A DNA stretch of 26,308 bases, taken from NCBI GenBank assembly GCA_947090635.1, contig CAMUOM010000009.1:1-26308 (forward strand). The letters are read 5' to 3'. This DNA is from an uncultured Candidatus Saccharibacteria bacterium (GTDB taxonomy: Bacteria; Patescibacteriota; Saccharimonadia; Saccharimonadales; Saccharimonadaceae). Below are positions 13,387 to 20,930 of the stretch, one piece after another. Below the pieces are notes generated by a model. That model was not told the DNA's origin. It worked only from the letters and a program-made list of their open reading frames with translations, and searched no databases. Made by a program: the position numbers and the translations under genes. Position 1 is the first letter of the stretch. Every line of letters starts with the position of its first letter.

Positions 13387-14868
13387 TTAGAATTCGTAAC
13401 CGGTGTTAGGTGCACCAAACTTGTGGTGACCCTTCTTGACCTGTTGCTGACCCTTAGGAGCGTCCTTGGTAGAGCCCTCAGTAGCAGCACCCTTGTCAGC
13501 GCTAGGCTTCTGAGCCTTACTTTCTGGAGTTACGACAGGGTTGTTAGCGTTCTTATCGCCTGAAATCTCTGGGATCTTCTTATCTAAAGTCCTAGTGCCC
13601 CGCTCTTTATTGCCTAAACCGAGATAAGCACCAAGCTCATTATCGTTATCTGGAAACTCTGGGTAACCCAATAGATGGTCGTCGCTATTATCAGTTGGAG
13701 CTGGGGTTGGGGTTGGAGCCGGAGCTGGAGCCGGAGCTGGGGTTGGATCAACTGGAGCTGGAGCCGGGGTTGGAGTTGGATCAACTGGAGCTGGAGCTGG
13801 GTCAGCTGGGGTTGGAACTGGAGTTGGGTCGGCTGGAGCCGGAGCTGGAGCCGGAGCTGGCTTAGCAGCAGCAGCCTTTAGACCCTCACGTACTAGGTTT
13901 GCTAATGCAGAAAAGGTTGACTTCTTGTCGTCACGAACTTTCTTTGCAACAAAGTTAAGTTTCTTACTCTCTGCAAACTTCGCCAGGTTCTCCTTGGCAG
14001 CAGCATATGCCTCATCAGCCTGTGCTGCAGCAGCGCGGTCGGCGCTAAGCTGCGCTTCTGCCTGATTCGCCGCCTCGTTGCTCGTCTGGTACGCCTTGCT
14101 AGAAGCTTCTGCCTTGGCGTTAGCCTCCTTCGCGGTCTGCTCGGCGCCGCTTGACTCCTTAGCAGAATCAGCAGCCTTCGTCTTTGCCTGGTTATATGCA
14201 TTCTCAAGGTCTTTTATGCCTTGATAATTATCCATTAAGCCTTCGATTGAATCCCTCAAGCTGCCTTTAACAGCATCATCATTTAGCATATCGCAGAATT
14301 TACTAACTGCAGCACTAAACGACAACCCCTTGCTGTTGTCATCCAACTCCTTCACGGCGTTGTCCCAAGCGTCGGCCTTGTCGGCCTTCACCTTGTTGTC
14401 CTTCTTAATATTGTTAAGAACACCCTTGAGAGCATCGCGTTTCTCTTTAGGCATATTCTTCTTAAGGGCAGCGTTGAGAGTATCTTCGTACTGCTTCTTA
14501 GTCTGCTTCTCAGTTTTAGCATCATTATCTGCGTTAGACTTGGCAGTCTTCGCCTTCTCGTCTGCTGCATTCTTAGCAGCAGCGTCAGTCTGCTGAGTCT
14601 GCTTCTTCGCCTCCGCCTCTTGACGCTTAGTCTGAGCGTTTTCGGTAGAAGTCTTCACCTTGGCCGCAGCAGCCTGCGCCTTAGCGTAGGCCTCCTTACC
14701 GGTAGCCTCAATGGAGTCTAAATCGTCTTTATTTCCTACTACTGGCGTATTACCGTCCGCAGCTTTTACTAACAGGGGCATTGGCAAGATTGCCGTAGCA
14801 CCCAAAGCTAATGTGCCCAATGCAACCATGCCGGTTGATACTAGGCGTAGATATTTGCGCTTAGTCAT
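13387..14868 (-). CDS. secreted coiled-coil APNTGY-tail protein, 493 aa
   Basis: Signal peptide MTKRKYLRLVSTGMVALGTL and following residues, cleaved near VKAAD (about 35). Residues about 50-285 are Ala/Lys/Glu/Gln-rich with long heptad-like helices (for example AKAQAAAAKVKTSTENAQTK), so probably a coiled-coil rod. One copy of the 45-aa repeat of the 438-aa protein follows (about 286-336, KENLAKFAESKKLNFVAKKV). A Pro/Ala/Thr/Asp stalk (about 336-393, PAPAPADPTPVPTP) leads to the shared NSDDHLLGYPEF segment and the tail ending HHKFGAPNTGYEF. This is the plan of a wall-spanning surface fibre, but no membrane anchor is encoded. The start is supported by GAAAGGA. Its signal peptide is more diverged than those of its relatives. 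Confidence 0.9.
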   Translation of the reverse strand: MTKRKYLRLVSTGMVALGTLALGATAILPMPLLVKAADGNTPVVGNKDDLDSIEATGKEAYAKAQAAAAKVKTSTENAQTKRQEAEAKKQTQQTDAAAKNAADEKAKTAKSNADNDAKTEKQTKKQYEDTLNAALKKNMPKEKRDALKGVLNNIKKDNKVKADKADAWDNAVKELDDNSKGLSFSAAVSKFCDMLNDDAVKGSLRDSIEGLMDNYQGIKDLENAYNQAKTKAADSAKESSGAEQTAKEANAKAEASSKAYQTSNEAANQAEAQLSADRAAAAQADEAYAAAKENLAKFAESKKLNFVAKKVRDDKKSTFSALANLVREGLKAAAAKPAPAPAPAPADPTPVPTPADPAPAPVDPTPTPAPAPVDPTPAPAPAPAPTPTPAPTDNSDDHLLGYPEFPDNDNELGAYLGLGNKERGTRTLDKKIPEISGDKNANNPVVTPESKAQKPSADKGAATEGSTKDAPKGQQQVKKGHHKFGAPNTGYEF

Positions 14869-14897
14869 TTCATCCTTTCTTCATTAAGTGCCCTATT

Positions 14898-14927
14898 ATT
14901 ATAACTTATGTCTAATTAATTTCACAA
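14898..14927 (-). promoter_or_regulatory. promoter of the 493-aa gene
   Basis: Minus strand: -35 TTGTGA (14922-14927), 18-base spacer, -10 TATAAT (14898-14903). The leader is short (about 22 bases) and lacks the elements shared by the 181- and 438-aa genes. Confidence 0.65.
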
Positions 14928-15056
14928 TATTTTTAGGCAAATTGCCAACAAACCGCGGTGGGAGTAAATACCGCCCCAATGACGCTACCAAACGGTGTGG
15001 CTATGAGATGAGTAAGATAACAATAATCAGGATAATAAAGTTTGGTGCAATAAACC

Positions 15057-15085
15057 AAAAACCACCACCCCTTACGGAGTGGTGG
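15057..15085 (-). terminator. terminator of the 203-aa APNTGY gene
   Basis: 10-bp stem (15062-15071 with 15076-15085; one T-G pair in the RNA), 4-base loop, followed by five T residues on the minus strand (15057-15061). Confidence 0.85.
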
Positions 15086-15131
15086 CCACACCAGCTGCTA
15101 CCAGTGTTAATGAATCATTAACTAGTGTAGA

Positions 15132-15743
15132 TTAGAATTCGTAACCGGTGTTAGGTGCACCAAACTTGTGGTGACCCTTCTTGACGGTCTGCTGACCCTT
15201 ACCAGCGTCCTTAGCAGCACCCTTGTCGGCGCTAGGCTTCTGAGCCTTGCTTTCTGGGGTTGCGACAGGAGTCTCAGCATTCTTCTTAGCTGGGGTCTCT
15301 GGCTTAGTGGTTGAAGCGTTAGCATCAGCTACAGGAGCATCGTCCTTAAGGCCAGTGCTTGAACCATTGCCAATGTTGTTAGCCTGAGAAATGGTACCAG
15401 TCTCTGGGTTATACTGAGTGAATAGGTTTGAGTGGTTGTCCTCAACAGCATTCTTAGCAGGATGACCGTAGTTCTCGTTTACGTACCTATTGTTGTAAGG
15501 GCTACGTGCCTTGTGCTCCTTGCGGTCTAGCTTAAGCTTATGAGCTACTTCCTTCTCCTGAGCATCTGCATTAGGATTGGTCTTAAGACTCTTGTAGTAA
15601 TCTTCGCTGGTGGTAAACTCGTTGCTTGCTTCAGCAGCGTTAGCGGCGCTAGCTACTGGTAAAACGGTAGCCAAACCTAGAGCTAGAGTACCGAAGGCCA
15701 TAACACCTGCAGATACAACATTTAAGTAATTACGCTTACTCAT
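15132..15743 (-). CDS. secreted APNTGY-tail protein, 203 aa
   Basis: Signal peptide nearly identical to those of the 181- and 438-aa proteins (MSKRNYLNVVSAGVMAFGTL), cleaved near ASAANA. The middle (about 38-150) is unique: polar, Asn/Lys/Tyr-rich, with YYKSLKTNPNAD and RSPYNNRYVNENYG; no repeats, no Cys. The last third is the common linker (TPAKKNAETPVATPES) and tail ending HHKFGAPNTGYEF. The same two ends around an unrelated middle point to a family that diversifies by exchange of the central part. The start has GAAAGGA, and the promoter lies about 115 bases upstream. Confidence 0.9.
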   Translation of the reverse strand: MSKRNYLNVVSAGVMAFGTLALGLATVLPVASAANAAEASNEFTTSEDYYKSLKTNPNADAQEKEVAHKLKLDRKEHKARSPYNNRYVNENYGHPAKNAVEDNHSNLFTQYNPETGTISQANNIGNGSSTGLKDDAPVADANASTTKPETPAKKNAETPVATPESKAQKPSADKGAAKDAGKGQQTVKKGHHKFGAPNTGYEF

Positions 15744-15864
15744 TTGTTTAATCCTTTCGTTAGATTAATTAGTTTAACATTTTGTGCGCACAATAGATAT
15801 TTGGATATTTATCATGCAGCAGCTGGTGTGATGACTGTAATCTACATTCATTACACTTACGTAT

Positions 15865-15893
15865 AGTGTACCGCACTTCCCTATTTTTTGCAA
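15865..15893 (-). promoter_or_regulatory. promoter of the 203-aa gene
   Basis: Minus strand: -35 TTGCAA (15888-15893), 17-base spacer, -10 TACACT (15865-15870). Seven G residues (plus-strand C, 15894-15900) sit just upstream of the -35. Downstream of the -10, GTAAGTGTAATG resembles the same position in the DUF916 gene promoter. Confidence 0.6.
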
Positions 15894-15935
15894 CCCCCCC
15901 TATTCGGCTTATGTAAAAATTACAATACCAACTCA

Positions 15936-15959
15936 AAACCCCGCACCATGGCGGGGTTT
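15936..15959 (-). terminator. terminator of the DUF916 operon
   Basis: Perfect 9-bp stem AAACCCCGC/GCGGGGTTT with a 6-base loop, followed by a short T run on the minus strand. It lies 60 bases after the stop of the 378-aa gene. Confidence 0.8.
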
Positions 15960-16018
15960 AATAGAGGTAGTTGGTTCACGCACTACTAGCTGCGTTAACA
16001 AGTGTATTTATAACAAGT

Positions 16019-17155
16019 TTACTTTTGATTCTTGCCAAGCAATTCACGGATGTAAAGCTTGCGCGAAGTAACAGCTACTGCACCTGCAGCAATGAGGGCA
16101 ATAATCAAGGCAGTAGTTGATTTGCTATAAGCCTGACCGTTGATGATAAAGTAACCTGAGTTAGGGGCACGATAGCCACGACCATTCTTGCCGTAACCAC
16201 GGCCACGATGGTTGCGCTGGTTATCATCATTGCGATTCCCGCGGTCGTTATTGCCACGGTTGCGGTGATTGTTGCCGCCACGACGGCTGCCGCCAAATCC
16301 GTTATTGCCACCATCATTGTCATTATCATCGGTGTCACCAGATGTGCTGCCACCGCGACGATTGCCACCGCGACGATGGCTACTAGCACCGCCGCCATCG
16401 ACATCACTGTCGCCGTCACCGTCACCACCCTTGTGTTCGGTGCTACCGTGGTCGGTATCACCGCCCTTGTGGTCAGTGCCACCCTTGTGGTCGGTGTTAC
16501 CATGGTCGCTATCACCACCCTTGTGGCCAGTATTGCCATGGTCGCCATCACCACCCTTGTGGTCGGTGTTACCATGGTCGGTGTTACCATGGTCGGTGTT
16601 ACCATGGTCACCCCTGTGGTCATCTTCACCTGGGACTACTGACGGCAAAACAGCTGTCCAGTTTAGTCTACCAAGGGTACTAGCGGATACGGCTTCACCC
16701 TTTTTGTCCTTGCCCTTGGCAATGATTTCGATACGGTGCTCACCCACGTTGCTTTCGGCTGGTAGGTCGAACTGAATCTCAACGTCCTTGCCGGCAGTAG
16801 ACTTACCTGTCTTGTAGGTCTTACCATCAATCTTCATTTCATAATCGGTATCGATTTCAGTGCGGAAAGTAAGCTTGTTATGCTGGTTCTTGGTTTCGCC
16901 CATGTCATTGTTGCTGCTCCAAGCGGCGATACCCTTACCATCCTTGCCTACTGGTTTACCGTTAAGTGTAGTAATGCGAAGCTGAATTGTATTCTCTACA
17001 GTTAGCTTAACAACTTGAGTCGAAACGCTGGCACCACCACCGTTATCGGCATGTGCGCCGACAGCTGGCAATGCAGCACTCAACCCGACAGCTAGCGTCC
17101 CGAAGGCAATCATACCGACTGAGACACCGCTTAGATAGTTACGATGCTTATTCAT
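16019..17155 (-). CDS. surface protein with APNSG sorting signal and His/Asp/Gly repeats, 378 aa
   Basis: Signal peptide (MNKHRNYLSGVSVGMIAFGT..., cleavage near AHA-D). Residues about 45-165 form a beta-rich domain. Residues about 176-253 are tandem DHGNT, DHKGGD and related units, His/Asp-rich and possibly metal-binding. About 255-328 is Gly/Arg/Asn-rich. The C-terminus is a full sorting signal: APNSG at 330-334, a membrane helix at about 348-364 (TTALIIALIAAGAVAV), then a basic tail (RKLYIRELLGKNQK). This is the LPxTG plan with APNSG as the motif. It directly abuts the DUF916 gene (its ATG follows the TAA with no gap) and its ribosome site AAAGGAG lies inside that gene, so the two are coupled. 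It fills the place of the small LPxTG protein in csc clusters. Confidence 0.9.
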   Translation of the reverse strand: MNKHRNYLSGVSVGMIAFGTLAVGLSAALPAVGAHADNGGGASVSTQVVKLTVENTIQLRITTLNGKPVGKDGKGIAAWSSNNDMGETKNQHNKLTFRTEIDTDYEMKIDGKTYKTGKSTAGKDVEIQFDLPAESNVGEHRIEIIAKGKDKKGEAVSASTLGRLNWTAVLPSVVPGEDDHRGDHGNTDHGNTDHGNTDHKGGDGDHGNTGHKGGDSDHGNTDHKGGTDHKGGDTDHGSTEHKGGDGDGDSDVDGGGASSHRRGGNRRGGSTSGDTDDNDNDGGNNGFGGSRRGGNNHRNRGNNDRGNRNDDNQRNHRGRGYGKNGRGYRAPNSGYFIINGQAYSKSTTALIIALIAAGAVAVTSRKLYIRELLGKNQK

Positions 17156-18160
17156 TTATTTATCTCCTTTGTGGCTAGTAGCCTTATGTGATTTACCTGC
17201 TTTATCTGAATTGCGTTTGCGTGTATCGATGATACTCTTGACGTTAATTGCAACGAAGGCACCAAGAAGGATGACACCGACCACTACCAACACAAAGATC
17301 CAAACTGGCACAGATACTACCACGCGCTCAATCGAGTGGTCACGGCCGTTCACGCTCACCTTTTGCTTTACTTTGTAAATACCGGTGCGCATTTGCGTCC
17401 ATGCCATATCGAAGGTACGGCTAGTCTCTGGGTAAACGCTTGCCTGCTGTGATTCGCCTTGGAACTCAAGACGGTTATCAAGCCATGAGTGAACTTCCAT
17501 TGAGTAGTCAACAGCGGCGGCCACGTTACCTTCGTTTTTAATGGTAAACGAAGACTTCAGTGGTGCCTGTGGCTGATAGCCCGGAATTGACTGCTTTTCA
17601 ATGGTGTTGCGCTCAACAGTCTTACCACCCTTCATACTGGCTGAAATCACCATACCAACGCGAGCGCTTGACTTCACGCTAGTAGCAGCATCCTTGTCTT
17701 GCGTTGGCAAAACAGTTGAAGCAAATAGCGTAGCATACTGCGTACCGGCTGGTGGATTGTCTGGCACCTTAATGGTGTAGTTAACCACTGCAGTCTTGCC
17801 CGCAGGAATGGCATGTAGCTCAGTCTTGTCTACCGTAATCCAGTCCTTCATTAAGCTAAACTTACCGACCTTGTCGTAGTTTGGCGCTGAGTAGTTGTTG
17901 TTTACGATAGTATAAGAACCCGAACCAATCTTGAAGTCCATCGGGATAGTTGAGGTGTTCTTCACCGTCATCTGACCCTTATAGACTTGCTTTGGTGCTA
18001 GTTCTACTTGATTAGTAGCTGGCGAAATCATCAAGCCGGTTGTTGGCTTGGCGTCTTTCTTGTTCGCTGCCGATACCACGCCAGTGGTAATCAGGGCAAG
18101 CGTCAGCACTGCAGCCGTAGCGGCAAGTGCTTGGTGCTTAATCTTATGTAGTAACGTCAT
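17156..18160 (-). CDS. DUF916-type surface protein with C-terminal membrane anchor (CscA-like)
   Basis: 334 residues. Signal peptide at 1-31 (cleavage VSA-AN). The next 130 residues match the DUF916 (WxL-interacting, peptidoglycan-binding) pattern: LMISPATNQVELAP, TVKNTSTIPMDF, a WITVDK segment, and VNYTIKVPDNPPAGTQYATL. A second beta domain (SSFTIKNEGNVAAAVDYSME) corresponds to the DUF3324 part. One membrane helix at about 286-306 (VWIFVLVVVGVILLGAFV) and a Lys/Arg tail anchor it. In Lactobacillales this family holds WxL proteins at the peptidoglycan. The ATG at 18158-18160 is chosen for its AGGAGG site and the signal peptide; a longer frame upstream has no ribosome site. It leads an operon with the APNSG protein. 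Confidence 0.9.
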   Translation of the reverse strand: MTLLHKIKHQALAATAAVLTLALITTGVVSAANKKDAKPTTGLMISPATNQVELAPKQVYKGQMTVKNTSTIPMDFKIGSGSYTIVNNNYSAPNYDKVGKFSLMKDWITVDKTELHAIPAGKTAVVNYTIKVPDNPPAGTQYATLFASTVLPTQDKDAATSVKSSARVGMVISASMKGGKTVERNTIEKQSIPGYQPQAPLKSSFTIKNEGNVAAAVDYSMEVHSWLDNRLEFQGESQQASVYPETSRTFDMAWTQMRTGIYKVKQKVSVNGRDHSIERVVVSVPVWIFVLVVVGVILLGAFVAINVKSIIDTRKRNSDKAGKSHKATSHKGDK

Positions 18161-18194
18161 TAAACCTCCTTTGACCTCCATTACACTTATGTAT

Positions 18195-18225
18195 ATTATA
18201 GCACACAACTTACATAATAATGCAA
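18195..18225 (-). promoter_or_regulatory. promoter of the DUF916-APNSG operon
   Basis: Minus strand: extended -10 TGC-TATAAT (18195-18200) with a -35 TTGCAT (18220-18225) at a long 19-base spacing. The leader is about 28 bases. Confidence 0.6.
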
Positions 18226-18282
18226 GTAATTTATGCAGAATATAGTAAGTTTTACTGCAAAATATACTGCCTCTCATAGACC

Positions 18283-18310
18283 AATAGCCCCACTAAAAAG
18301 CAGGGCTATT
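18283..18310 (-). terminator. hairpin after the 202-aa gene
   Basis: Perfect 8-bp stem AATAGCCC/GGGCTATT (18283-18290, 18303-18310) with a 12-base loop, 20 bases after the stop. There is no strong T run after it, so it is a weak terminator or an mRNA 3'-end stabiliser. Confidence 0.6.
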
Positions 18311-18329
18311 AAATTATCAACTTACGTTA

Positions 18330-18938
18330 CTACTTAACATCCACTGCAGTGGTCGTGTAAACAACCTTGTCAGTATAGGTACCTGGAGCAACGGTCTTAT
18401 CGGTCTTGAAGTTAAAACTAGTAGAAGCGATAGCGCGGTCAACTAGCTTCATGTCTTCTTGCTTGGTCTCTAGAACTAAGATAGAAGCGCCCTTCTTTAC
18501 CATTGCGTAGTTCTTAACATCAGCAGTAGCGGCAGAATTCTTCTTGGTAGAAACTGTAACGTTCCAACCCTTAGCTACCTTGCTTAAATCAGCTGCAGTC
18601 TCAACGCCTTCGGCAGTCTTGTCGCCGTCAAGACGCAATGCAGTATCGTCATCCTCATCAGCCAAGGTGACACGGCAAGCTACGTTACCAGTACAAGTCA
18701 CATTAGCACCGTGAGTAGTGTTCTCACCGCCGTTCTTAATCTCGGCAGATGCTGGCTTGCTGACATCGCTGTCGTTAGTGAAACCATTACCGATTTCCTT
18801 TGGCACAACCAACTTAACGGTCTGGGTTGCACTGTTCTGATTATCTGCATTAGCAACTGGAGCTAAAACAGTAGCACCAACCAAACCGAGGGTCATAGTG
18901 CCCATGGCTAGGAACGGTAAAGCTTTGACAATCTTCAT
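18330..18938 (-). CDS. small secreted surface protein, paralog A (202 aa)
   Basis: First of five paralogs, each with a 31-residue signal peptide MKIVKALPFLAMGT... ending APVANA or similar. The mature part looks all-beta. Family marks are a segment with acidic residues and RLDG (here CRVTLADEDDDTALRLDG, 88-105), GW near the centre (124-125), and a C-terminal strand GTYTDKVVYT (186-195). This copy alone has two Cys (82 and 88), which could form a disulfide. By position next to the DUF916 gene it takes the role of WxL proteins in csc clusters, but the W-x-L tripeptide itself is absent. ATG 18938 is chosen for AAAGGAGG 4 bases upstream; the longer frame starts upstream of the promoter. Confidence 0.9.
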   Translation of the reverse strand: MKIVKALPFLAMGTMTLGLVGATVLAPVANADNQNSATQTVKLVVPKEIGNGFTNDSDVSKPASAEIKNGGENTTHGANVTCTGNVACRVTLADEDDDTALRLDGDKTAEGVETAADLSKVAKGWNVTVSTKKNSAATADVKNYAMVKKGASILVLETKQEDMKLVDRAIASTSFNFKTDKTVAPGTYTDKVVYTTTAVDVK

Positions 18939-18963
18939 TTGTCCTCCTTTTAACATTTTTCTC

Positions 18964-19015
18964 TTAGTGTCTCCACTAATAAAACTATTATAACAATCGC
19001 CACCACACAATGCAA
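18964..19015 (-). promoter_or_regulatory. promoter and 5'-terminal hairpin of paralog A
   Basis: Minus strand: -35 TTGCAT (19010-19015), 17-base spacer, extended -10 TGT-TATAAT (18987-18992). The predicted start is near 18980, directly before the hairpin TTAGTG-GAGA-CACTAA (18964-18979; GNRA loop). Confidence 0.8.
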
Positions 19016-19057
19016 TAGCATTTATGCTTATTTTGGTGAATATTATCAGATAACCAA

Positions 19058-19081
19058 AACCAGCCCACTGGGGGGCTGGTT
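19058..19081 (-). terminator. terminator of paralog B
   Basis: 9-bp stem AACCAGCCC/GGGCTGGTT, 6-base loop, followed by TTTT on the minus strand (counting the last stem T residues). Confidence 0.75.
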
Positions 19082-19093
19082 TATTTACTGTAA

Positions 19094-19639
19094 CTAGTTG
19101 TTAGCGACTAGGCTGTATTCGACCGTGTCTGAATACTCACCAGCCTGAACCGTGTTGTCAGTCTTAAAGTTGAAGTCAGCCTTAACGGTAGCATCGCCAG
19201 CCTTAGCGGTCTGCTCTAGCACAACGCCATTAGCGCCCTTAGCTGGGATAGCATAGTTAGCACCCTTAGCGGTGACGTTCCAACCAACTTGATTGGTGAT
19301 GTCAGCTGCAGTCTTGATTTCGGCCTTGTCCGGTTTGCCGTCAAGGCGCAAGCTGGTATCAGCATCTTGGTCAGCCAAAGTTAGCTTAAAGCCCTTTGCT
19401 GAGTTGCAGTTAACCGTAAATGTGCTACTGACAGTCTTACCGTCTTTACTCTTTACCTCTGCTGGCACGCCAGTAGTGTTGATACCAAGCTCCTGCTTGA
19501 CTTCAACTGAGACCTTTTGGGACAAAGAGCTGGTTGTTTGGTCTGCGGCGCTAGCTACTGGGGCTAGAACGGTTGCACCAACCAAGCCGAGTGTTAAAGT
19601 ACCCATTGCCAAAAATGGCAAAGCCTTAACAACTTTCAT
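19094..19639 (-). CDS. small secreted surface protein, paralog B (181 aa)
   Basis: Signal peptide MKVVKALPFLAMGTLTLGLV... cleaved after APVASA (31). The family segment is CNSAKGFKLTLADQDADTSL with RLDG (78-101), GW is at 119-120, and the final strand is GEYSDTVEYS (167-176). It has one Cys (78). The closest relative by eye is paralog A, sharing LADxDxDTxLRLDG. The ribosome site AAGGAGG lies 5 bases before the ATG. It is transcribed from its own promoter and ends at its own hairpin, so each paralog is a separate unit. Function unknown; secreted and probably attached at the surface through the DUF916 protein (inference). Confidence 0.9.
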   Translation of the reverse strand: MKVVKALPFLAMGTLTLGLVGATVLAPVASAADQTTSSLSQKVSVEVKQELGINTTGVPAEVKSKDGKTVSSTFTVNCNSAKGFKLTLADQDADTSLRLDGKPDKAEIKTAADITNQVGWNVTAKGANYAIPAKGANGVVLEQTAKAGDATVKADFNFKTDNTVQAGEYSDTVEYSLVANN

Positions 19640-19662
19640 TTTTTCCTCCTTATTTTAAACTA

Positions 19663-19718
19663 TTAGTGTCATCCACTAACTATCTTAAATTATAACAGAC
19701 TAGTCCAACTAAGCACAA
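19663..19718 (-). promoter_or_regulatory. promoter and 5'-terminal hairpin of paralog B
   Basis: Minus strand: -35 TTGTGC (19713-19718), 18-base spacer, extended -10 TGT-TATAAT (19689-19694). The hairpin TTAGTG-GATGA-CACTAA (19663-19679) has a five-base loop, the only loop-length change among the five copies; the stem is unchanged. Confidence 0.75.
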
Positions 19719-19780
19719 GGGGGTTGCGGCTACTATAAAGTAATTTTCACTACAGTCTGCCCCGCCCCAAGCAAAACGAC

Positions 19781-19806
19781 AAAACAGCCTCGGCGAACCG
19801 AGGCTG
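19781..19806 (-). terminator. terminator of paralog C with UUCG loop
   Basis: Perfect 9-bp stem CAGCCTCGG (minus strand, 19798-19806) / CCGAGGCTG with the stable loop TTCG, followed by TTTT. Confidence 0.85.
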
Positions 19807-19823
19807 AATGATAGGCTGATTGA

Positions 19824-20732
19824 CTACTTCTTAGGGGTGGTCTGGGCGCCTTGTCCTTGTGGTTGCTCGCCGGTAGCGGCTGGTTTGCCTTGCTCAGTAT
19901 GCTTGTCGGTTGACTCCTTTGGTGCACTCGGAGCTGGGGCACTGGTTGGAGTGCTCTGAGCTGGCGTGCCGGTTGGGTTGGTTGTACCAGCGGCATGGTT
20001 TTCCTTATGAGTCTCTGGGGTAACGTTGTTAGGCGCAGTAGGCTTCTTACCCTGAGCTGAAGGGTTAGCCGTGTTGGTCGTTGAACTGCTTGGTGTTACC
20101 GTAGCTGGATCTGAATTATTATGAGCTGGAGCAACTGGCTCTGGATTACTATGAGCTGGAGCAGCCGGAGCTAAGTTAGCGGCCACCGTGTACACCACAG
20201 TATCGCTATAAGTACCACTCTGAATTGAGTTGTTGACTTTGATGGCATAGCTGACATTAAAGGTGTAGTCGGCCTTTTGCGGCTGAGTGGTTGAAGCAAC
20301 ATTCAAAGCTGACTCCTTAGTAGTCGGCATTTGCTTGGCTTCGTTACCCAAAACTACACTCCAACCTGGTTCGGTAGTCTGCTCGTTCACACCAGCCTTA
20401 GCTGGGATGCCTGGGTTGGTCTTGTTACCGTCAAGGCGCAAGGCGTTATCGTCATCTTTGTCCTGCAAAGTTACAGTAAAGCCGTTCGCGGCGTTACTCT
20501 TTACCACACCAGTGGTCTGCGCACTTTTGCTGCCGTCAGTCTTACCGGTAACAGTGCCCTTGCCGGTTGTCAATTCAAGTGACAGCACTGGTGCAACATC
20601 AACCTGCAGAGTCTGGTCAGTGCCAGTCTTCTGGTCATCAGCACTAGCAACTGGAGCTAGTACAGCAACGCCGACTAAACCAAGCGCCAATGTGCCCATC
20701 ACCAAAAAAGATGTAGCCTTATTAATCTTCAT
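19824..20732 (-). CDS. small secreted surface protein, paralog C with long Pro/Thr tail (302 aa)
   Basis: Signal peptide 1-31 (MKINKATSFLVMGTLALGLV...). The family domain ends at about residue 187: the segment NAANGFTVTLQDKDDDNALR (80-99), GWSVVLGN (123-130) and GTYSDTVVYTVAAN (173-186). Unlike the other four it continues for 115 residues of Pro/Ala/Thr/Ser-rich low-complexity sequence (PAPAHSNPEP and similar, ending GAQTTPKK). This tail may reach through the wall or be glycosylated. It has no Cys and no APNTG motif. The ATG at 20730-20732 has AGGAGG 7 bases upstream; a TTG one codon earlier is less likely. Confidence 0.88.
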   Translation of the reverse strand: MKINKATSFLVMGTLALGLVGVAVLAPVASADDQKTGTDQTLQVDVAPVLSLELTTGKGTVTGKTDGSKSAQTTGVVKSNAANGFTVTLQDKDDDNALRLDGNKTNPGIPAKAGVNEQTTEPGWSVVLGNEAKQMPTTKESALNVASTTQPQKADYTFNVSYAIKVNNSIQSGTYSDTVVYTVAANLAPAAPAHSNPEPVAPAHNNSDPATVTPSSSTTNTANPSAQGKKPTAPNNVTPETHKENHAAGTTNPTGTPAQSTPTSAPAPSAPKESTDKHTEQGKPAATGEQPQGQGAQTTPKK

Positions 20733-20757
20733 CAATCTCCCTCCTTAAATTGTCTCT

Positions 20758-20809
20758 CTAGTGTCTCCACTAATGCTTAAATTATAGCAGCACGCTAGAT
20801 TAAGCACAA
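20758..20809 (-). promoter_or_regulatory. promoter and 5'-terminal hairpin of paralog C
   Basis: Minus strand: -35 TTGTGC (20804-20809), 17-base spacer, extended -10 TGC-TATAAT (20781-20786). The predicted start 20774 is one base before the hairpin TTAGTG-GAGA-CACTAG (20758-20773), where one A-U pair has become U-G, keeping the stem. Confidence 0.8.
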
Positions 20810-20880
20810 GGAATTTAAGGTGGCGGAAAACGTATTTTTTACCACGAACGGTGGTTATCTACCGCTGTTAACAGAGATAC

Positions 20881-20904
20881 AAAAAAGCCCCGCGGTCGGG
20901 GCTT
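20881..20904 (-). terminator. terminator of paralog D
   Basis: 8-bp stem AAGCCCCG/CGGGGCTT (20885-20904), 4-base loop, followed by a run of T residues on the minus strand. Confidence 0.85.
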
Positions 20905-20930
20905 AATTAGCAATTATAAATTAGCTTTAA

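Noticed and set aside
15001..15055. Minus-strand APNFIILIIVILLIS after the 203-aa gene, resembling a missing APN-plus-helix tail
   Set aside because: It lies beyond a stop and a terminator, and none of the other three genes has an equivalent; probably chance.
14888..15121. 77-codon plus-strand frame
   Set aside because: No ribosome site; it covers the promoter of the 493-aa gene and the terminator of the 203-aa gene.
16105..16642. Other frames with VTPTMVTPT or VVGVTMV repeats on both strands
   Set aside because: Shadows of the 15-base DHGNT repeats of the 378-aa gene.
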